Notes: generated by a model not told the origin, from the sequence alone. A stretch of DNA of 64,000 bases from Doris montereyensis (GCA_037039925.1 JAXRKP010000060.1:543569-607568), one strand, 5' to 3'; shown: positions 1 through 49,499, counted from the first letter of the stretch. Translations and numbers: made by a program.

Positions 1-1875
1 CTTTGAAATTTTATGCAATACTGTCCCCCTGGTTCAACCGACGGCATGCAAAGATTGAATAAAATTAAAATTAATGGAAAAATTATCTAGCCCGAAGGGT
101 CCTCTTTTTTTTTTTATAGACGCCCTGTATCTGGGTTCACTGAAATGATTGGAGTCAATTCAAGGTACTGTACAATGAAGCCAATACTATCCAGCGTTAA
201 AATGGGTGACTATGCAAAAGAGTGGTTTCAATGCATGTTACTTTAGTGATTTCGAGGAAAAGACACCAAAAGTAAGTTTGGGACAGATTAAGCAAATTGC
301 AGTGTGGTATCAAAAGCTGGTGCGTAAAGGTCACTTAAGAGACATGAGAATCAGAGCCACTCATTGCTATAAAGTAAAGCACATTGTTGACATGTATTGT
401 TGTAAGTTGTTGTTGTAGATCATTGTGGGTTGACATGAATAAACTCTGTCAAATGAGTGCATTTGAACCTGTGGGGCGATGAGTTTGCTTGAAATTATAA
501 GTTCACTTGAAAATCTATGAATATAAGACCATTTGAAACAATGAGTTCTTTTAAAACTACAGTTTCATCGAAACTGTGGGTGTGAGTTCATTTAATATTC
601 AGATATGTTTTTGGGGCTTTCTTTTTATCCCCATGAACATTATATTTACCTGATGATCTTTCTTGTATAAACATATATTTATTAACTTATATTTATTAAT
701 ACAGTGCTTGCCAACATTGGCTGTCACCGACTGTGTCAAATTCTGAGAGTGCAGTGAATATTTGTCATTATTTAAAAAAAAAAATTCTTTTGACTCTTCC
801 TATAAGGGACATATATATTTCTAGCGTCATTTAATTTCCAAAAGAGAAAAGACATCACTTTTCAAAAACTGATAAAATGAATTTCTTGCTGGAGGAAATT
901 TGTATAAGAAAGTTTAGAAAGAGTATTTTTTTGTGACGCATAATTGATGAGAAAAGTGCGTTAAAAGATGAGTAGGAGCAGGAAAAGAAAAGTTTGGTCA
1001 TAGAAGAGCTTATTCTTCAGGGACTTTAGCACTTTTAAAGCATGTTCAATGTAAATAAGGCTGGCTTGATTATGGATTCTGAATATATATGATTAGAATG
1101 CACTCTTGCTTTGTTCATGCCATAAAATATAATATTTTCATTAATTTTAAACTGATATGGTGGAATTCTCTGAATTCATTAGTGTTTACACATGTAGCCA
1201 ATGGCTGTACACTTACTCTCCTGATATTTTTTATTTTAGTTGTCTCATTCAAAAAAGATCAATTACTGTCTATCTGGTTAAAACCATTTGTTGGCAAATG
1301 AAATTATTGAAACAAATGCGCTATCCAATGTTACTATTGGGAAATTCTGTTGTTTTAAAAAATTATTTATAGAGCATCAAGCAGCAGTGCAAACCATAAA
1401 TGAATGACTCAGGTGGAGTAATGTGTAGTCAGGAGTTTGAGTGATCAGTTGCAGGTAATATTTCATATAATATATAAATTTCCTTATTTATGGATCCCTT
1501 GCATTAAGTTTGGTCGTAGAGAGCTCCACCATTCAACTGTAAAGTAAGATGTCTGCTATTTTTGTGCAATTTTCAATCTCTTTTTTTTCATTGGGGCCTC
1601 ATGTGGATGCAGCAAGTATGTATTGAATTTGAAGGAAAAAAAATATTTCAAAGAATTGTTCTTGGCTTCTTTAATGCTTTCATTGTCATTAATGTCATTG
1701 TGGAGAGGAAAGAAAGTCCATTTACATCCATATTAAATAGGACAAGCGTAAGTAAACCTCTGCGTTAGGTGAAATTTTATAATTTCAATCATTGCACAAA
1801 AATCAAGAAAACTTTAGTTTACAGTAGCATTTTTTCCGTCTGATTTACTGTATTTGTGATTGACAGGTACTGATA
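1..1875. other. AT-rich DNA without recognisable gene
   Basis: I see no exon-like open frame with convincing splice signals, no tRNA-like head and no LINE similarity. The only open frames are short (about 70 codons) and compositionally biased. It may be intron or intergenic DNA of a gene outside the window. Confidence 0.5.
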
Positions 1876-1877
1876 TT

Positions 1878-2205
1878 CTTTTATTTGATTTGATTTACCT
1901 ACATGTACACCTAAGGTGATCTCGGGGTCTTGATGGGATTTCACAAAGATTTTTGGCCCGGACTGCCCTGTAAACAGCCACGGGATCTTTAACGTGCACA
2001 GTATTATGATCTGCACAAGGGATCTCCTTTTTATCATACATCTCCGATGGGACTAGGTGTCGATCCACCGACATGGACCAGGGGGGTTAGATTTGACTCG
2101 AAAAAACAACCAAAAAAATGTTAAAGCGTTGGCGGGGCTTGTACCCACACAACCAAATGAGTTTAGAGGTCAATATTTTGTCTCTGGACTACCAAAATCA
2201 TCAGC
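1878..2205 (-). mobile_element. tRNA-derived SINE, family 2 (GGACTTGGT head)
   Basis: Read on the minus strand, it starts with a tRNA-like head (GGTAGTCCAGAGACAA..., then a B-box-like GGGTACAAGCCCC near 2,145). It continues through GATCCCGTGGCTGTTTACAG and ends in a TAAATCAAATCAAA-type tail near 1,880. The same arrangement recurs at 40,788 (plus) and 55,025 (plus). Copies differ at many bases, so this one is old. The head-body-tail structure and B box support a Pol III-derived SINE; the partner LINE is not identified. Confidence 0.7.
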
Positions 2206-2454
2206 AATAATATAATAGTTGTGAAAAAACCCCCAACAAATCTGGAAAAATTCCAAGCAATCCTCTTTGAATAAGTGAATTTGAGTAAGTCAAGCACTCA
2301 GCCTCTGCCTGACAAAACCATATTTTATTTTAGCCCTTTATCATTTATACTTTATCATACACAGGTAGGATTTTTCATTCAGATAGTATTCCAATAACAA
2401 GAATGGAAAGAGTCAGGATTACTTCCTCAAGAAGAGCCCACCACTGTCGTAGCT

Positions 2455-3064
2455 TCTACACTTGTTTTAATGACTTAGGAAAGGCATTTTGATGTTGTGA
2501 AGAAGGATGAACAATGGCATTCTTTAAAGGAACATAGTGTAGAGTAAAATTCACTAGAAGCTATTAAAAGTTTCTACAATAAACCAACCTGTGCAATGAG
2601 AATAGCTGGAAACTTGCCGTAATAATTTGATGTAGGCATGGGAGGAGTTAGATAGGGCTGTACACTAAGCCCTGTTTTGTTTATTATATTTATGGATTCA
2701 GTCACAAAGACATCATCAAAAATGGATAAGAGAAATGAAGATATGTGGTATCAAGCTTTCATCTAGCTATATTTGGAAAATCAGAGACCGTCAGCATAAT
2801 ATCAACATGTTGAATAATGAACTAAATAAAAGTAAATGTAAAGTAAACAAAAACAATGCTAATAAATAGGGAAGCTAAACCTAAAATCTTAAACTAGGCA
2901 GAGAGGTTCAAAGCTGCAATTACCTAGGACTTAGGAGTAATGATTAACTCAGAGGGAAAACGAAAAGAAGAAATCAGCCACAGAATCCATGTATATACCA
3001 TCTATGAAAAATATTTGTAGGTAAACAAGCATTATCATTGTTAACAAAAACCAAAAAGCCAGCA
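2455..3064 (+). pseudogene. RTE-clade LINE fragment, decayed reverse transcriptase
   Basis: Nucleotide similarity to the better copies at 8.7-10.8 kb and 50.5-53.5 kb is visible: GACTTAGGAAAGGCATTTTG, AGCTATTAAAAGTTTCTACA, then GAAATCAGCCACAGAATCCA. It covers the RT palm through the post-RT region (IDLEKAFD... to ...TKTKMAV in the parent). The frame is broken many times and the catalytic FADD segment is lost. It is a dead 5'- and 3'-truncated copy. Confidence 0.75.
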
Positions 3065-3065
3065 A

Positions 3066-3186
3066 AAACCCTGGCAATCATGGGGATTGAAATCGGACCC
3101 GCAACCTCTGCGACGGCACCCATCATCTCACCATGAAAAGAAAGCATGCTACTAACTGAGCTAACTACACTCCTTAAGGAGTTATG
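3066..3186 (-). mobile_element. tRNA-derived SINE head, family 4
   Basis: On the minus strand, TTAGCTCAGTTAGTAGCATG is a clear tRNA-like A-box region. About 60 bases later GCGGGTCCGATTTCAATCCC resembles a B box. It abuts the RTE LINE fragment ending at 3,064, so the two may be one composite or successive insertions. No intact tRNA cloverleaf is present, so this is a SINE or tRNA relic rather than a tRNA gene. Confidence 0.55.
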
Positions 3187-3189
3187 TTG

Positions 3190-5320
3190 TGTTTTGAGCT
3201 GTGTGGAAGCAAGAGTGTTTGTCTTAAATTGATACACGTATCAATCATACTCATAGCAAGCATGCATGTGATGCAATAATCTCATCATACAATACAATCA
3301 CAGATACATTATATTTATAGCAGGCAAACATTTTTTGCTATTTCATGAACAAAATTCTTACTTATCTTATTTTGGGTAGTACCACTTCTCCAGACTGTTT
3401 CAGCTGTAGTTTTACATCAAATTTAGACATACGGGCAGGCGAGTCATTTTCATTCTTTCCTGTGGTCATTGTAGTCTTTCTTTCCCTTTTGTCAATACAT
3501 TTTTTCAAAGAGTTCTATCTTTACACTTAACATAAGGAACGAACTGTTTATAATAGAAATATGAATATGAACGGACTTACTGCATCACGACCGACAACAT
3601 GTCTCTTTTAACAGCTTTTCAAAATGAAAATCCAACCTGGAGTCTGGAATGTGTTCTTATATTGGCTAAAATATGATCTACAGGACCAAAGTAAAAGATT
3701 ATTATGCTTTGGTCAAATTCTATTGTGTGAATTTCTAAACTCAGTCAAAATAACTTATTTCAAACTTAGTTAAAAACAGTATAGTATAAACATTTTTCTT
3801 AACATATAACCACACAAAACAACAAACATTGTATTATTTAACTCTTTATTCATGTTACAACGCATAAATCAATACGATTTATCAAAACATCAATAAGGAA
3901 ACTTTGAGCTAGGAGAATTTCACTGATCTTTTTGTCACAACCTCATTCATACATGTTACAATGTTACCAACTGTAGCCCAAGGCATTGTCCAGGTTAACC
4001 TTTTATATTCTAAAGTGAATTATTGTTGGGGGGGGGGGGAGGGGGCACCTGGACTGGAGTTTTGGACCAAAAGGTTGATTTTCTGTTCTTTCCATATTCG
4101 GGTAGAGCGATCATTTATTTACAAGTTCATGGCAGAAAAATGTCCATATGATGTATAATTGTTTGTTCACAAAATACTTTGTAGGCACGGGTAGGTAAAA
4201 ACAGTCAAAATTTGGACGTAAATTACCCCAACACTGACTGAGAAAATGGCAGTAAAAACCCGTATATTGGCATTTAATCGCCAAATGTGGCAGCACACAA
4301 TATCTGACCTCATTTGCCGCCGCCGATCTGCGCTTCCCCGGTCGCTGTGTGATATAAGAGGCATTTGCGGCGTCAGTGTGTATGTTAACACGCGCACAAG
4401 CATAGGATATAGAGGAAAAAAACAAAAAACTGATCTTTTCAACGTCTGTTTTCACAACAGTGCACATCTAAACCTAGACTTAAAATCCTATTTACATAAG
4501 TAACAATGCCAGAGACTGTCGAAAGAGTAAGGGCTGCTACAACAAGGGAAACCCGTCTGAAGCGTTTGTTTTACTTGCATTTTCTCGAAATGTAGTTTTC
4601 CCACACTAAAATTCTATCTCCTCCGCCATTTACTGAACCATTTGTATTATATTTGCACACAGGTTCCTCTTGTCAATGTTAATAGAATAAAGTCGTGTTT
4701 TTTATATATTGTAAACTTTTTGAGAATTTTTTTTTTGGTAATAAAAACGGATTTTTTGTACATTCACCATATATAGTACATGTATTTTAAAAAATTCATT
4801 AAAAAAACTTTCCAAAATATGGAAAAAACTCAACATCACTCTTTAGATATTGAATGGAAATGACGATCTGCACAGATTTTAAGTGATTTTATTCATAACT
4901 AAAGGAGGAAATAGATTTTGAAAATTGAATCAAAATCCAAGATGGCGGCCGTTTCTATGGCAACCAAAAACGCTACAAACTTTTCAATGATATACAATGA
5001 CCGTATTTTGACAGTTACTCATGTGCATACTAAAAGCAAAAAAAAATTCTCTTCAGGTGAATCTGACTCATAGGACAACAGTAAACAAGTTTTTATTTTT
5101 ATTTTTCTAGTTATGCATTTCCAAACATGATAGTATTGATAGATTCATTACCAGCAAATACGGTCATTAAACAACAGAGTTATTATGTGATGCAAACACA
5201 CATTTTCACCAAGCATGTGATGAGTTAATTAAAAATAAGTTAAAACAAACATCCTGCCTTGATGAAACATCACAAATTTTACACATCAATAGTTAAGTAT
5301 TTAAAAGATAAAACTCATAA
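3190..5320. other. AT-rich non-coding stretch
   Basis: No credible gene is seen. It holds a G-rich run at about 4,026-4,046 and a small GC-rich patch at 4,310-4,380 (GCCGCCGCCGATCTGCGC). Short open frames on both strands around 4,110-4,500 overlap each other and show no conserved motif. Confidence 0.4.
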
Positions 5321-5327
5321 AATTGCA

Positions 5328-7030
5328 TTACTTCAACATCTCTCCAAACCGTAGATACTCACTATTAGTATTTTGTGCATAGGAATGGCACGGCATGTCG
5401 GCGATGTTAATGTTTGAGGAGATAGTTGCTTGCTCCTGACTGCATTGTAGACTTTGGTACCAAACACCACAAACGCAGATTAATACCTTGAGCCCAATCC
5501 ATACATTTTGGCTAAAGTTCATAATCCCCAAAAAGAAAAGGTATCACCGTCTTTCCATCCCATTCTTAAGTTGACAAACTTTGAATTTTGTTCTCTAACA
5601 GTCACACAGATTTTCAAATTTTTTGCGTGTCTTAGGCGTTGGCCATGGCAATGAGAAATGTTTTGTGTTTTGAATTGGGTTTTCATGTGTTAGCAATAAT
5701 TTGCATTGTGAATTTTAAACTTTGTTTCTCATGATCCCCTCAAATTTAAGCTAAATTTCATTGTCTGAAATTGTGTTGTTGTGCCAAGTTAAAAGGTTGT
5801 GTTCTTTTAGTTTGTTTAGTTGTGTAGTGATGAACCCTGTTAAGTTGGTAACCATTCCTAGAGGTGCAAAGTGTATCCTAAATCACCCCAAAACTCTGTT
5901 ATTTGTGTGGTAATGTTACTGTCAGCCGTCAGATCTCTTCAAAGGCTTCGCCCTTCTTTCTCACATGGCATGTGTAGACCTGTTTGCTTTAAGCGTCTCT
6001 GTGTACGGCTCCATGTGAGAGCTTTGGCTTCTTTCATTGACAACACAGACATTGAGTTCATTTTTGTATCTTTTTCTGTCCCTGCTTTGTCACAGAATGT
6101 GTCGCCAATCTGACTTTCTTCATGTCTAATGCATGTTGTGTGACTTATGCATTAGTTGATGCAACATTGGTCAATACTGTGCTGATTAATTGAGATGGGT
6201 TTTTTTGTGTGGGTGTTTATACTCTTGTTGTATCCTTTCTAGGTTTAATGAGCTTTTGTAAAACTCTGGGCTGGCCTTTGGTTTTGCACTTCACTAAGTT
6301 GTGTGTAGTTGTATTTAGTTTTCGTCAAATAAAATGTGTAAATGTATTCAGATTTTTCTTCTTCATGGGTGAGAGATTGTGTTATAAACTTTTTTAATGA
6401 ATGAGCAAATAACGCGTCAGTTTTGAAAATTGGTGAAATGCTGCTGTCTTGAAATTGAACTCTCTTTTTGGTTGGTGTTGATGAAGTTGTTGGTACAGGG
6501 GCATTTCTCAACTCATCATCAGTATTTATGTTGTCCTCACAACAGTTGGGTGGCCGTCGATGTGGAGGGCTCACAAAAGCTCAGAGAAGAGACTGATGTA
6601 GTGATTGAGTCCTGGTCACTTATTTGCTTATGTGAAATAGGTTTGTTGATATCTTCTGGTGGATCCAAATCATCCATGACAGCTACAAGTACTGTAGCTC
6701 ATCTTCTGCTGTGTGTGTGTTGTGTATAGTCTGTGATAGTTCATCTTCAACTTCTGCATTATTTCCTGCGTCATCATTCATTGCCTTTGTCGAGGATTCT
6801 ATTTCTTTTTATTTTGATGGTTTTGCAAAGACAACCGTATGATGTTTCACCAAAACATGAGCACACCAGGCAGTAAGTCACTTTTAAATCGTCATTAAAG
6901 TTCGTCCATAGTGTATTAATTTCATGTGCCAATATCCCGCCGATTTTAAAACATTTTCAGACTGCTTAGTTTTAATTTTATCTGTACATTTAGAACATAT
7001 ATTTGAAGGATAAATGGCTGAATTGTTATT
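5328..7030 (-). pseudogene. Decayed minus-strand coding remnant, family not recognised
   Basis: Protein-like segments follow one another on the minus strand in shifting frames. Near 7,010 is CSKCTDKIKTKQSENVLKS, then NDDLKVTYCLVCSCFGET (about 6,900), an acidic stretch MNDDAGNNAEVEDELS (about 6,780), DDLDPPEDINKP (6,670), TKKRVQFQDSSISPIF (6,450), KMNSMSVLSMKEAKALTWSR (6,050), and an end at NSEYLRFGEMLK followed by a stop at 5,328. Two CxxC pairs near the start suggest a zinc-binding domain. Several frameshifts and stops break it, and no introns are evident. It could be a dead mobile-element protein or a processed pseudogene. The clean open piece at 6,245-6,574 is part of it. Confidence 0.4.
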
Positions 7031-7049
7031 GGACACACTATTCCCTTCA

Positions 7050-8004
7050 ACAAGTCAGTGATTTGTGTTTAGCGTGAGTACCAGGGCAGAGCGGCGTTGT
7101 ACACGTGAAAAAGATATTACTTTACGACTAATTTCCTTGAATAATTTACAAGGACAATATATATAATATAATACAATTAATAACTGTTAAGTAATCAATC
7201 ATATTTGATCAAAGCAAGAAGTGTTGGTTAAGTATAGATAGTAAGCATGGGTGAATGATTTCTTGAGAGCCTGTGAATCATGGGAAAAGACAAGATTACT
7301 TATAGGCTATATCATCAATTCCCGTAAATTTACAGGTTATCTTCTAGTTTATCGTTTATATATATATTATACTTTTAAATGCTTCTTTTTAAGCAATTTT
7401 CTATCTTTGTTTACACGTCACTTATAGTAGAATCAGCTGATGATATCAATCTTTAATGACATAATGTTCACTCTGAATCTGATGAGGATCATCACAATTC
7501 CAAGTACAAGTCTCCATGCAAAATTTTGATCAAATATCTTTGACGGATGCAACATTCTGAGCAGTTTATTATGCAATCAGACCTCAATTTGTCAGAAAAT
7601 GTTAGAAACTGTATTTTAAGTGTAATGACATCTAGTTTTTGTAAATTTTCTAAAAGAAATACAATGCTTTTTAGAGTATCGTCTGAAAATAACAAGAGAT
7701 GCCATTTTTTTCACTCTGAAAAACTAGTAAAGAAGTTTTCGAATTTGCTTCTTTGCACTCTATATAAAATGATAGCACTGCCCAGGCGATTTACTGTAAT
7801 AATCTACCACATCGTCATTATAAGTTTTTGGGTGCGGCTAAAATGTGACACTGCACAATATTACAGTGAGTTTCTTTTTTGTGAAAAGTATATATATTCT
7901 ATGAGACTCTCACTGGATGAGAATTTTAATTGCTTTTAAAAAAAATAAAATGTGATTTTCAAGTTAATGCCTCTGTATTCACATGATTAAAGATGTCGGG
8001 TCTC
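7050..8004. other. 3' flank / 3' UTR region of the minus-strand oxygenase gene
   Basis: This sequence lies just downstream of the stop codon of the BBOX-like gene. A minus-strand AATAAA (plus-strand TTTATT) occurs at 7,565-7,570, about 435 bases past the stop, and is a plausible polyadenylation signal. No other coding signal is convincing. Confidence 0.35.
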
Positions 8005-27383
<19,379 letters not shown>

Positions 27384-27689
27384 CTGCAAGAAAGAAAAAA
27401 CAGGACAAAGTGGAAATCAAGAAGGTCAAAACTCTCTATAATAAAATGCATCTTCTAATGCACTCATCCCTACAAGGGTAAGGCTCTAGGCGCATCATAT
27501 ATTTTAAGAAACAATATATATATGTTATACATGTGTTACATATGATACACAATATGAATTTCATACATCAAGCTACATGAATGCGTGCAATTTATGACAA
27601 GAAAAACCGATAATGCAAACAAGAAGAAAGTATCTTCTGTCATGAATTCATATTCCACAATCACATACACACACACAAAAGCTAGTTAA

Positions 27690-27935
27690 AAAGATGTGTC
27701 TTGACATATTTTCTAAATATTGACAGTCACTTTGACTTGTCTAAGACTGTGAGAGGGCATTCCACATAAATGGGCCATTATATGCGAAAGATCGTGTACT
27801 AGCACTAGTTTTTACTTTTGGGAGTACTAGAGTAGAAGTATCGGCAGACAATCTTAATGTCCGACCAGGTTTGTATATATTTAAAAGACTTTGAAGATAA
27901 CTAGGTGCTGTTCCATCAAGACATTTATGTATGAT
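27690..27935 (-). pseudogene. L2/CR1-like LINE C-terminal fragment
   Basis: Minus strand reads HKCLDGTAPSYLQSLLNIYK, PGRTLRLSADTSTLVLPKVK, then STRSFAYNGPFMWNALP. This is the hallmark tail of L2/CR1/jockey-like polyproteins (HKCLxGxAPxYL...F...WNxLP). It is a second fragment of the same class as 26,190-27,175, outside the BBOX-like coding region. Confidence 0.8.
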
Positions 27936-27984
27936 TCACCATAATGCATGCTAATTTTATTGATAAAGAATGATTGAAAGAGAT

Positions 27985-28125
27985 TTTTGTTTGTTTCATT
28001 GAATTTACCCCGCCCACAATTGCGGTGATTTCAGAGGAAACAGCAAGATGAAAGATAAGTGAAAGAAGGAAAGGAAAGAAGTAGGACCTACCAGTCACAC
28101 CCGCCAACTGCCCACGATTGGAAGA
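27985..28125. repeat. Short interspersed repeat, GTAGGWCCTAC family (copy 2)
   Basis: Same block as 15,262-15,420: TTTCATTGAATTTACCC, then GATTTCAGAGGAAACAGCAA and GGAAAGAAGTAGGACCTAC. The closest pair in the family keeps over 50 alignable bases with few changes. Confidence 0.65.
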
Positions 28126-28129
28126 GATA

Positions 28130-29594
28130 AGATTAGATTAAGTATAATGGATGGACATTTATTACAACATATCACTATCAGTAGGCCTACCACTGGTGCC
28201 AGCTACAGGGTAAGATAGTAAGAAGGCTCCCAGTACGGCTATCTAAGGTGTGGAATGTGTAGGTAACGTAACCAGATAATGGGATGAGGAATAGATGCAG
28301 TAGCAGTTGATGCATGAAACATAGTTATATTTCAGGACACCGTTAACATATCCCCTAGAGCTGCTATGGACGCCCATTGGCGTCAGACTTTTGCAAAGCG
28401 TGTCCTAGAGCTGCGACACCTCTGTTATCTGCATTTCTTTTACGAATTTAAAACATGTACGATCAACTTTTGTCGATTAAAGTCAATATTGTATATTTAC
28501 TAATATTCCTTGTTCTAACACTACGTTGGGTATTACTTTAACGAAATAAAATACATGTGTATTGTGAATAATCGACAAAGGTGCACAAAATTAAATCAAG
28601 CTTTGCTCCAGTCAATTCAAGATGGGTGTGGCTGGCTGTGTCAAACATGTTGTACTAGTAGTAGTTTCAACGACTGACTATTATTTATTTTGCTTAAAAG
28701 TCGATCGTTTCATCATCACATCTAATCAGAAGAATCAGCCGACGTAAATACTACGGAGAATGTTCAATAGCCTCTCAGTGACTCTCACTAATCCTGTGAC
28801 CACAGCTTACGATGAAAGAAACAGGCCTCCCTGTTTTATTGCTTTCAAGTGCTTCCCACCCCAGTTGCGGCAGCGCTGTCAATTCCAGACCTAACACCCC
28901 TCCTCGACAAACGCTTTTCACTCTTTTTAACAGTCCCTCTCTACCCTTCGACTGCTGCCCTTCTGTCTCCTTTACAAATCACACTTGTCCACTGTGTGAT
29001 CATCTTTCTAATTTGTGAAGTTCCCTTCCTACAGTTCAAATCAACAGTCCCCCTCTTTCTCCCAAACAGCCTCAACTCCTTACGCTATAAAGTGTTTTTT
29101 CACATCTTCCCCTCAATGTTAGCCTCCCATCAAAGTCCATCTATAAAGTAGTAATAGTAAGACAGAGTGTTGCAGTCTATAAATCTATGACATTTTATTT
29201 CTTGTCATCATGTAGATCTAGTTGTAGTTGTAGCCTACTACAATTAGACCGACATGCCATCCGCTTCTAATTCATTGTTTGTAAGTTGGGTTGGGTTTTG
29301 AGATGGATCACCCTGTAGCCTGTGTTGTGTTTTGTTTACGTTCTCTTTGGATCAGTCTCAGCAATCATTATACTATCTTTATAGTATTATGCACTCTTAT
29401 TCATCTACTAATACTATCTCGTATTTCCCGATCTCTTGTACATTCTTCTTTTCAAGGATGGAGAGAGGAGAGGAGGAAAAAGAAGATATCGTTAAGAATA
29501 GGACAGAGAGAGCAAGAGAAAGAGGGGGAGAAAATGAGAGAGAGCATATATATATGCAGACACCAAATTCACAAAAATGAGAGCAAGGAGGAAA

Positions 29595-29595
<1 letters not shown>
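28130..29595. other. Intergenic DNA between the two divergent genes
   Basis: No supported exon. Open frames at 28,812-29,151 are low-complexity (Ser/Pro/Leu-rich) and overlap in two frames. This segment lies upstream of both gene starts and may contain promoter sequence, but no definite TATA or initiator can be assigned by eye. Confidence 0.35.

Positions 29596-29599
<4 letters not shown>

Positions 29600-29672
<73 letters not shown>
29600..29672. repeat. (GA)n microsatellite
   Basis: Nearly pure GA run of about 70 bases, flanked for 150 bases by degenerate purine-rich GA/GGA sequence (29,455-29,720). Arg/Glu and Leu/Ser open frames across it are artefacts. Confidence 0.95.
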
Positions 29673-29674
<2 letters not shown>

Positions 29675-29858
29675 AAATAAAAAGAGTAAGGAGGAGGAGA
29701 GAGAGAGAAAGAGAGCCAGACAGATACACACACCAAATTTACACAAATTAAAGCAACATAACAAAACTTGTTTACTTAAATGAAGAGACACCAATACATA
29801 GTTAAAGTTAAAGCTCAATTCATTTAATGTAGATAGAGCATTGCAAATCATGTATGCG

Positions 29859-30155
29859 GCGATCTCTACCCCGGGTCCCAATCGATCTGGATCTATGCGT
29901 CTCGTCTAGTGAAGTGTGAATTGAGAACTGAGATGAGAACGGACGTAGATGCGTAGGTGACTCGCGCCAAGTGAAATCACGCACATTCTCGTCTCGCACG
30001 ACACGAGATCGTGGGGGTGGAGGTCAGCGCAGGTCAGCACCCTGGTCCTAATGACCATTTTTGACTATTGGGACCCGGGGTAGAGATCGCAGGAGTGGAA
30101 GTCAGCAGGCCGGGTCCAAATTTATACCATTTCTGTCTATTGGGCACCCGGGTCC
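29859..30155. repeat. GC-rich segment with perfect 24-bp inverted repeat and ~75-bp tandem units
   Basis: GCGATCTCTACCCCGGGTCC (29,859 on, 24 bases) is exactly reverse-complemented at 30,067-30,090. Two ~75-base units (30,007-30,085 and 30,086-30,155) share GGTCAGC, CCATTTNTGNCTATTGGG and ACCCGGG. It is markedly GC/CpG-richer than its surroundings and lies between the two divergent gene starts. It could be a MITE-like element or a CpG-rich regulatory region. Confidence 0.8.
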
Positions 30156-30764
30156 GAATAGGCTGCTCTTATTGGCCAACATGGGCAAATAAGCTGGGGC
30201 TTATTGGCCAACACTAGAATATATATATATCATACACATTCTCAATTAATCATGTGATGGTTGAATTAGTTGAGCTATTTTTTGAATCTGACTTAAATTT
30301 GTTTTTTTAAATATATTATAAATTTGAACTTAAAATGACTCAAGTGTAAAATAGGATGGAATTAACTGAAGCATTTGACATTGAGGAGTATAGGGGGGGG
30401 GGGGGCTATAATATTTTAATTTCTTATATATATTGAATTAGGATATTGTTTTTGTATTTTCATTTATGGATTTCATATACAATGTATTATTACTATTATT
30501 ATGTTTGGTCGCTCTAATCCCTTCCTGCATTTTCTTTGAGTTAAGGCCTAGTCTTAGTCTGGCTGGTGAATCACTCGTAATTTTGTGGGCAAATAAGGAT
30601 TGTTCTAGAGGAAATTTTATAGGCCCCTGTGAATCAATAAGCACTCGGTCCGAATAATCCCTCCCAAAGTCAAAACTAGATTAACAGTTTGTGTTTAATT
30701 GTTTTTTAAATGGGAAAAAAAAACCCAGAAAAAAACCCTGACAGTATTAGAGTCTTAAACTAGA

Positions 30765-31540
30765 TTTCTAGATCTAATCTAGATCTAGATCTACTCAAGT
30801 GAGATTGTCAGTTATTATTACCCAACAATATAATCTAACATTGGTATCACTCATTGGCCACAACTTTAATTTAGGCTAATTATAGAGATCAATGTTGCGA
30901 GTTTGCATACCTTTCAGATCAGATACTGGACATTTTTTGTTGATCTCGGTATGAACTTAAAGTCCATATGCACCCAACTGAAGCCGTTTTTCACACTTTG
31001 TTTCCTTCACCGACAATTCCAAAGTCTGATTATGAAGGCCATATAGGGGCTAGATCTAGATCGAATCGTGCCTTCCTCAATAGCACATTTATTATTGGAG
31101 TGAACGCCCCTGCCGGTTGCTACTTTCGTTTTCGAAGAAATTTCTCTGGGCACGGCAAATTGGCTGTGTGTTAGGAGTGCCTCAGTTTTGTTATGAGCAT
31201 TTTTTTTTATTAGTTTAAGAAAATTTAATTTTTACCAATTTCAAAGCTGTTCCCCGAAAGAGTGAACTTGTAAAAATTCTTATCAAATTTATCAACAATA
31301 CAGATTCACTCAACTAACCAGTCGCCAGACCTAGATCTGGACTTATATTCTAGGTCTCGATCTCGATCTTGATCTAGAGATGGTCTAAGTCTAACTATCT
31401 GGCCACTATGACTATCTAGATCTAGAATCTATATCTTGAGGATTCAAACTAGATCTAGCTAAATTAAATAATTTTTGGACATATTTCTTTGTATTTTGTA
31501 GATTCTAGAGTGGTAGATCTAGATTCTAGATCGTCAGCCG
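30765..31540. repeat. Cluster of dispersed CTAGATCTAG palindromes
   Basis: CTAGATCTAG-type palindromes and overlapping AGATCT/TCTAGA words recur at about 30,768-30,795, 31,052, 31,332, 31,375, 31,416, 31,450 and 31,516-31,535. This is well above what the base composition would suggest. The block lies immediately upstream of the TFB2M-like first coding exon. It may be a simple-sequence bias or a clustered binding motif. Confidence 0.6.
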
Positions 31541-31730
31541 CCTACATCTCATTTTCAACCATATAAATCATGTCCCAGTTAGTGAAGGAATGAGAAGCAT
31601 CGAGTTTAACTTTGCCCAACAATCTAAATATATCAAACAGTTTTACTCCCTAATGATTGCAAAATGAGGCCCTTTTCAATGCAAACATCGATGATCTGTT
31701 TCCGAAACATTCATCTGTGCATCAGCAGAT

Positions 31731-49472
<17,742 letters not shown>

Positions 49473-49493
49473 AACTGTCGTTGTTAAATCATT

Positions 49494-49499
49494 AATAAA
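49494..49499 (+). terminator. Candidate polyadenylation signal AATAAA
   Basis: AATAAA lies 22 bases after the TFB2M-like stop codon. If used, the 3' UTR would be very short; T/GT-rich sequence follows at 49,515-49,560. Confidence 0.45.

Noticed and set aside
3066..3186. Functional tRNA gene
   Set aside because: A- and B-box-like words are present, but the spacing is too long and no cloverleaf can be drawn; better read as a SINE head.
28812..29151. Two overlapping Ser/Pro/Leu-rich frames as an exon
   Set aside because: Low complexity, two frames equally open, no splice or homology support.
29291..29881. Arg/Glu- and Leu/Ser-rich frames around the GA run
   Set aside because: Microsatellite artefact; flanking residues have no conserved motif.
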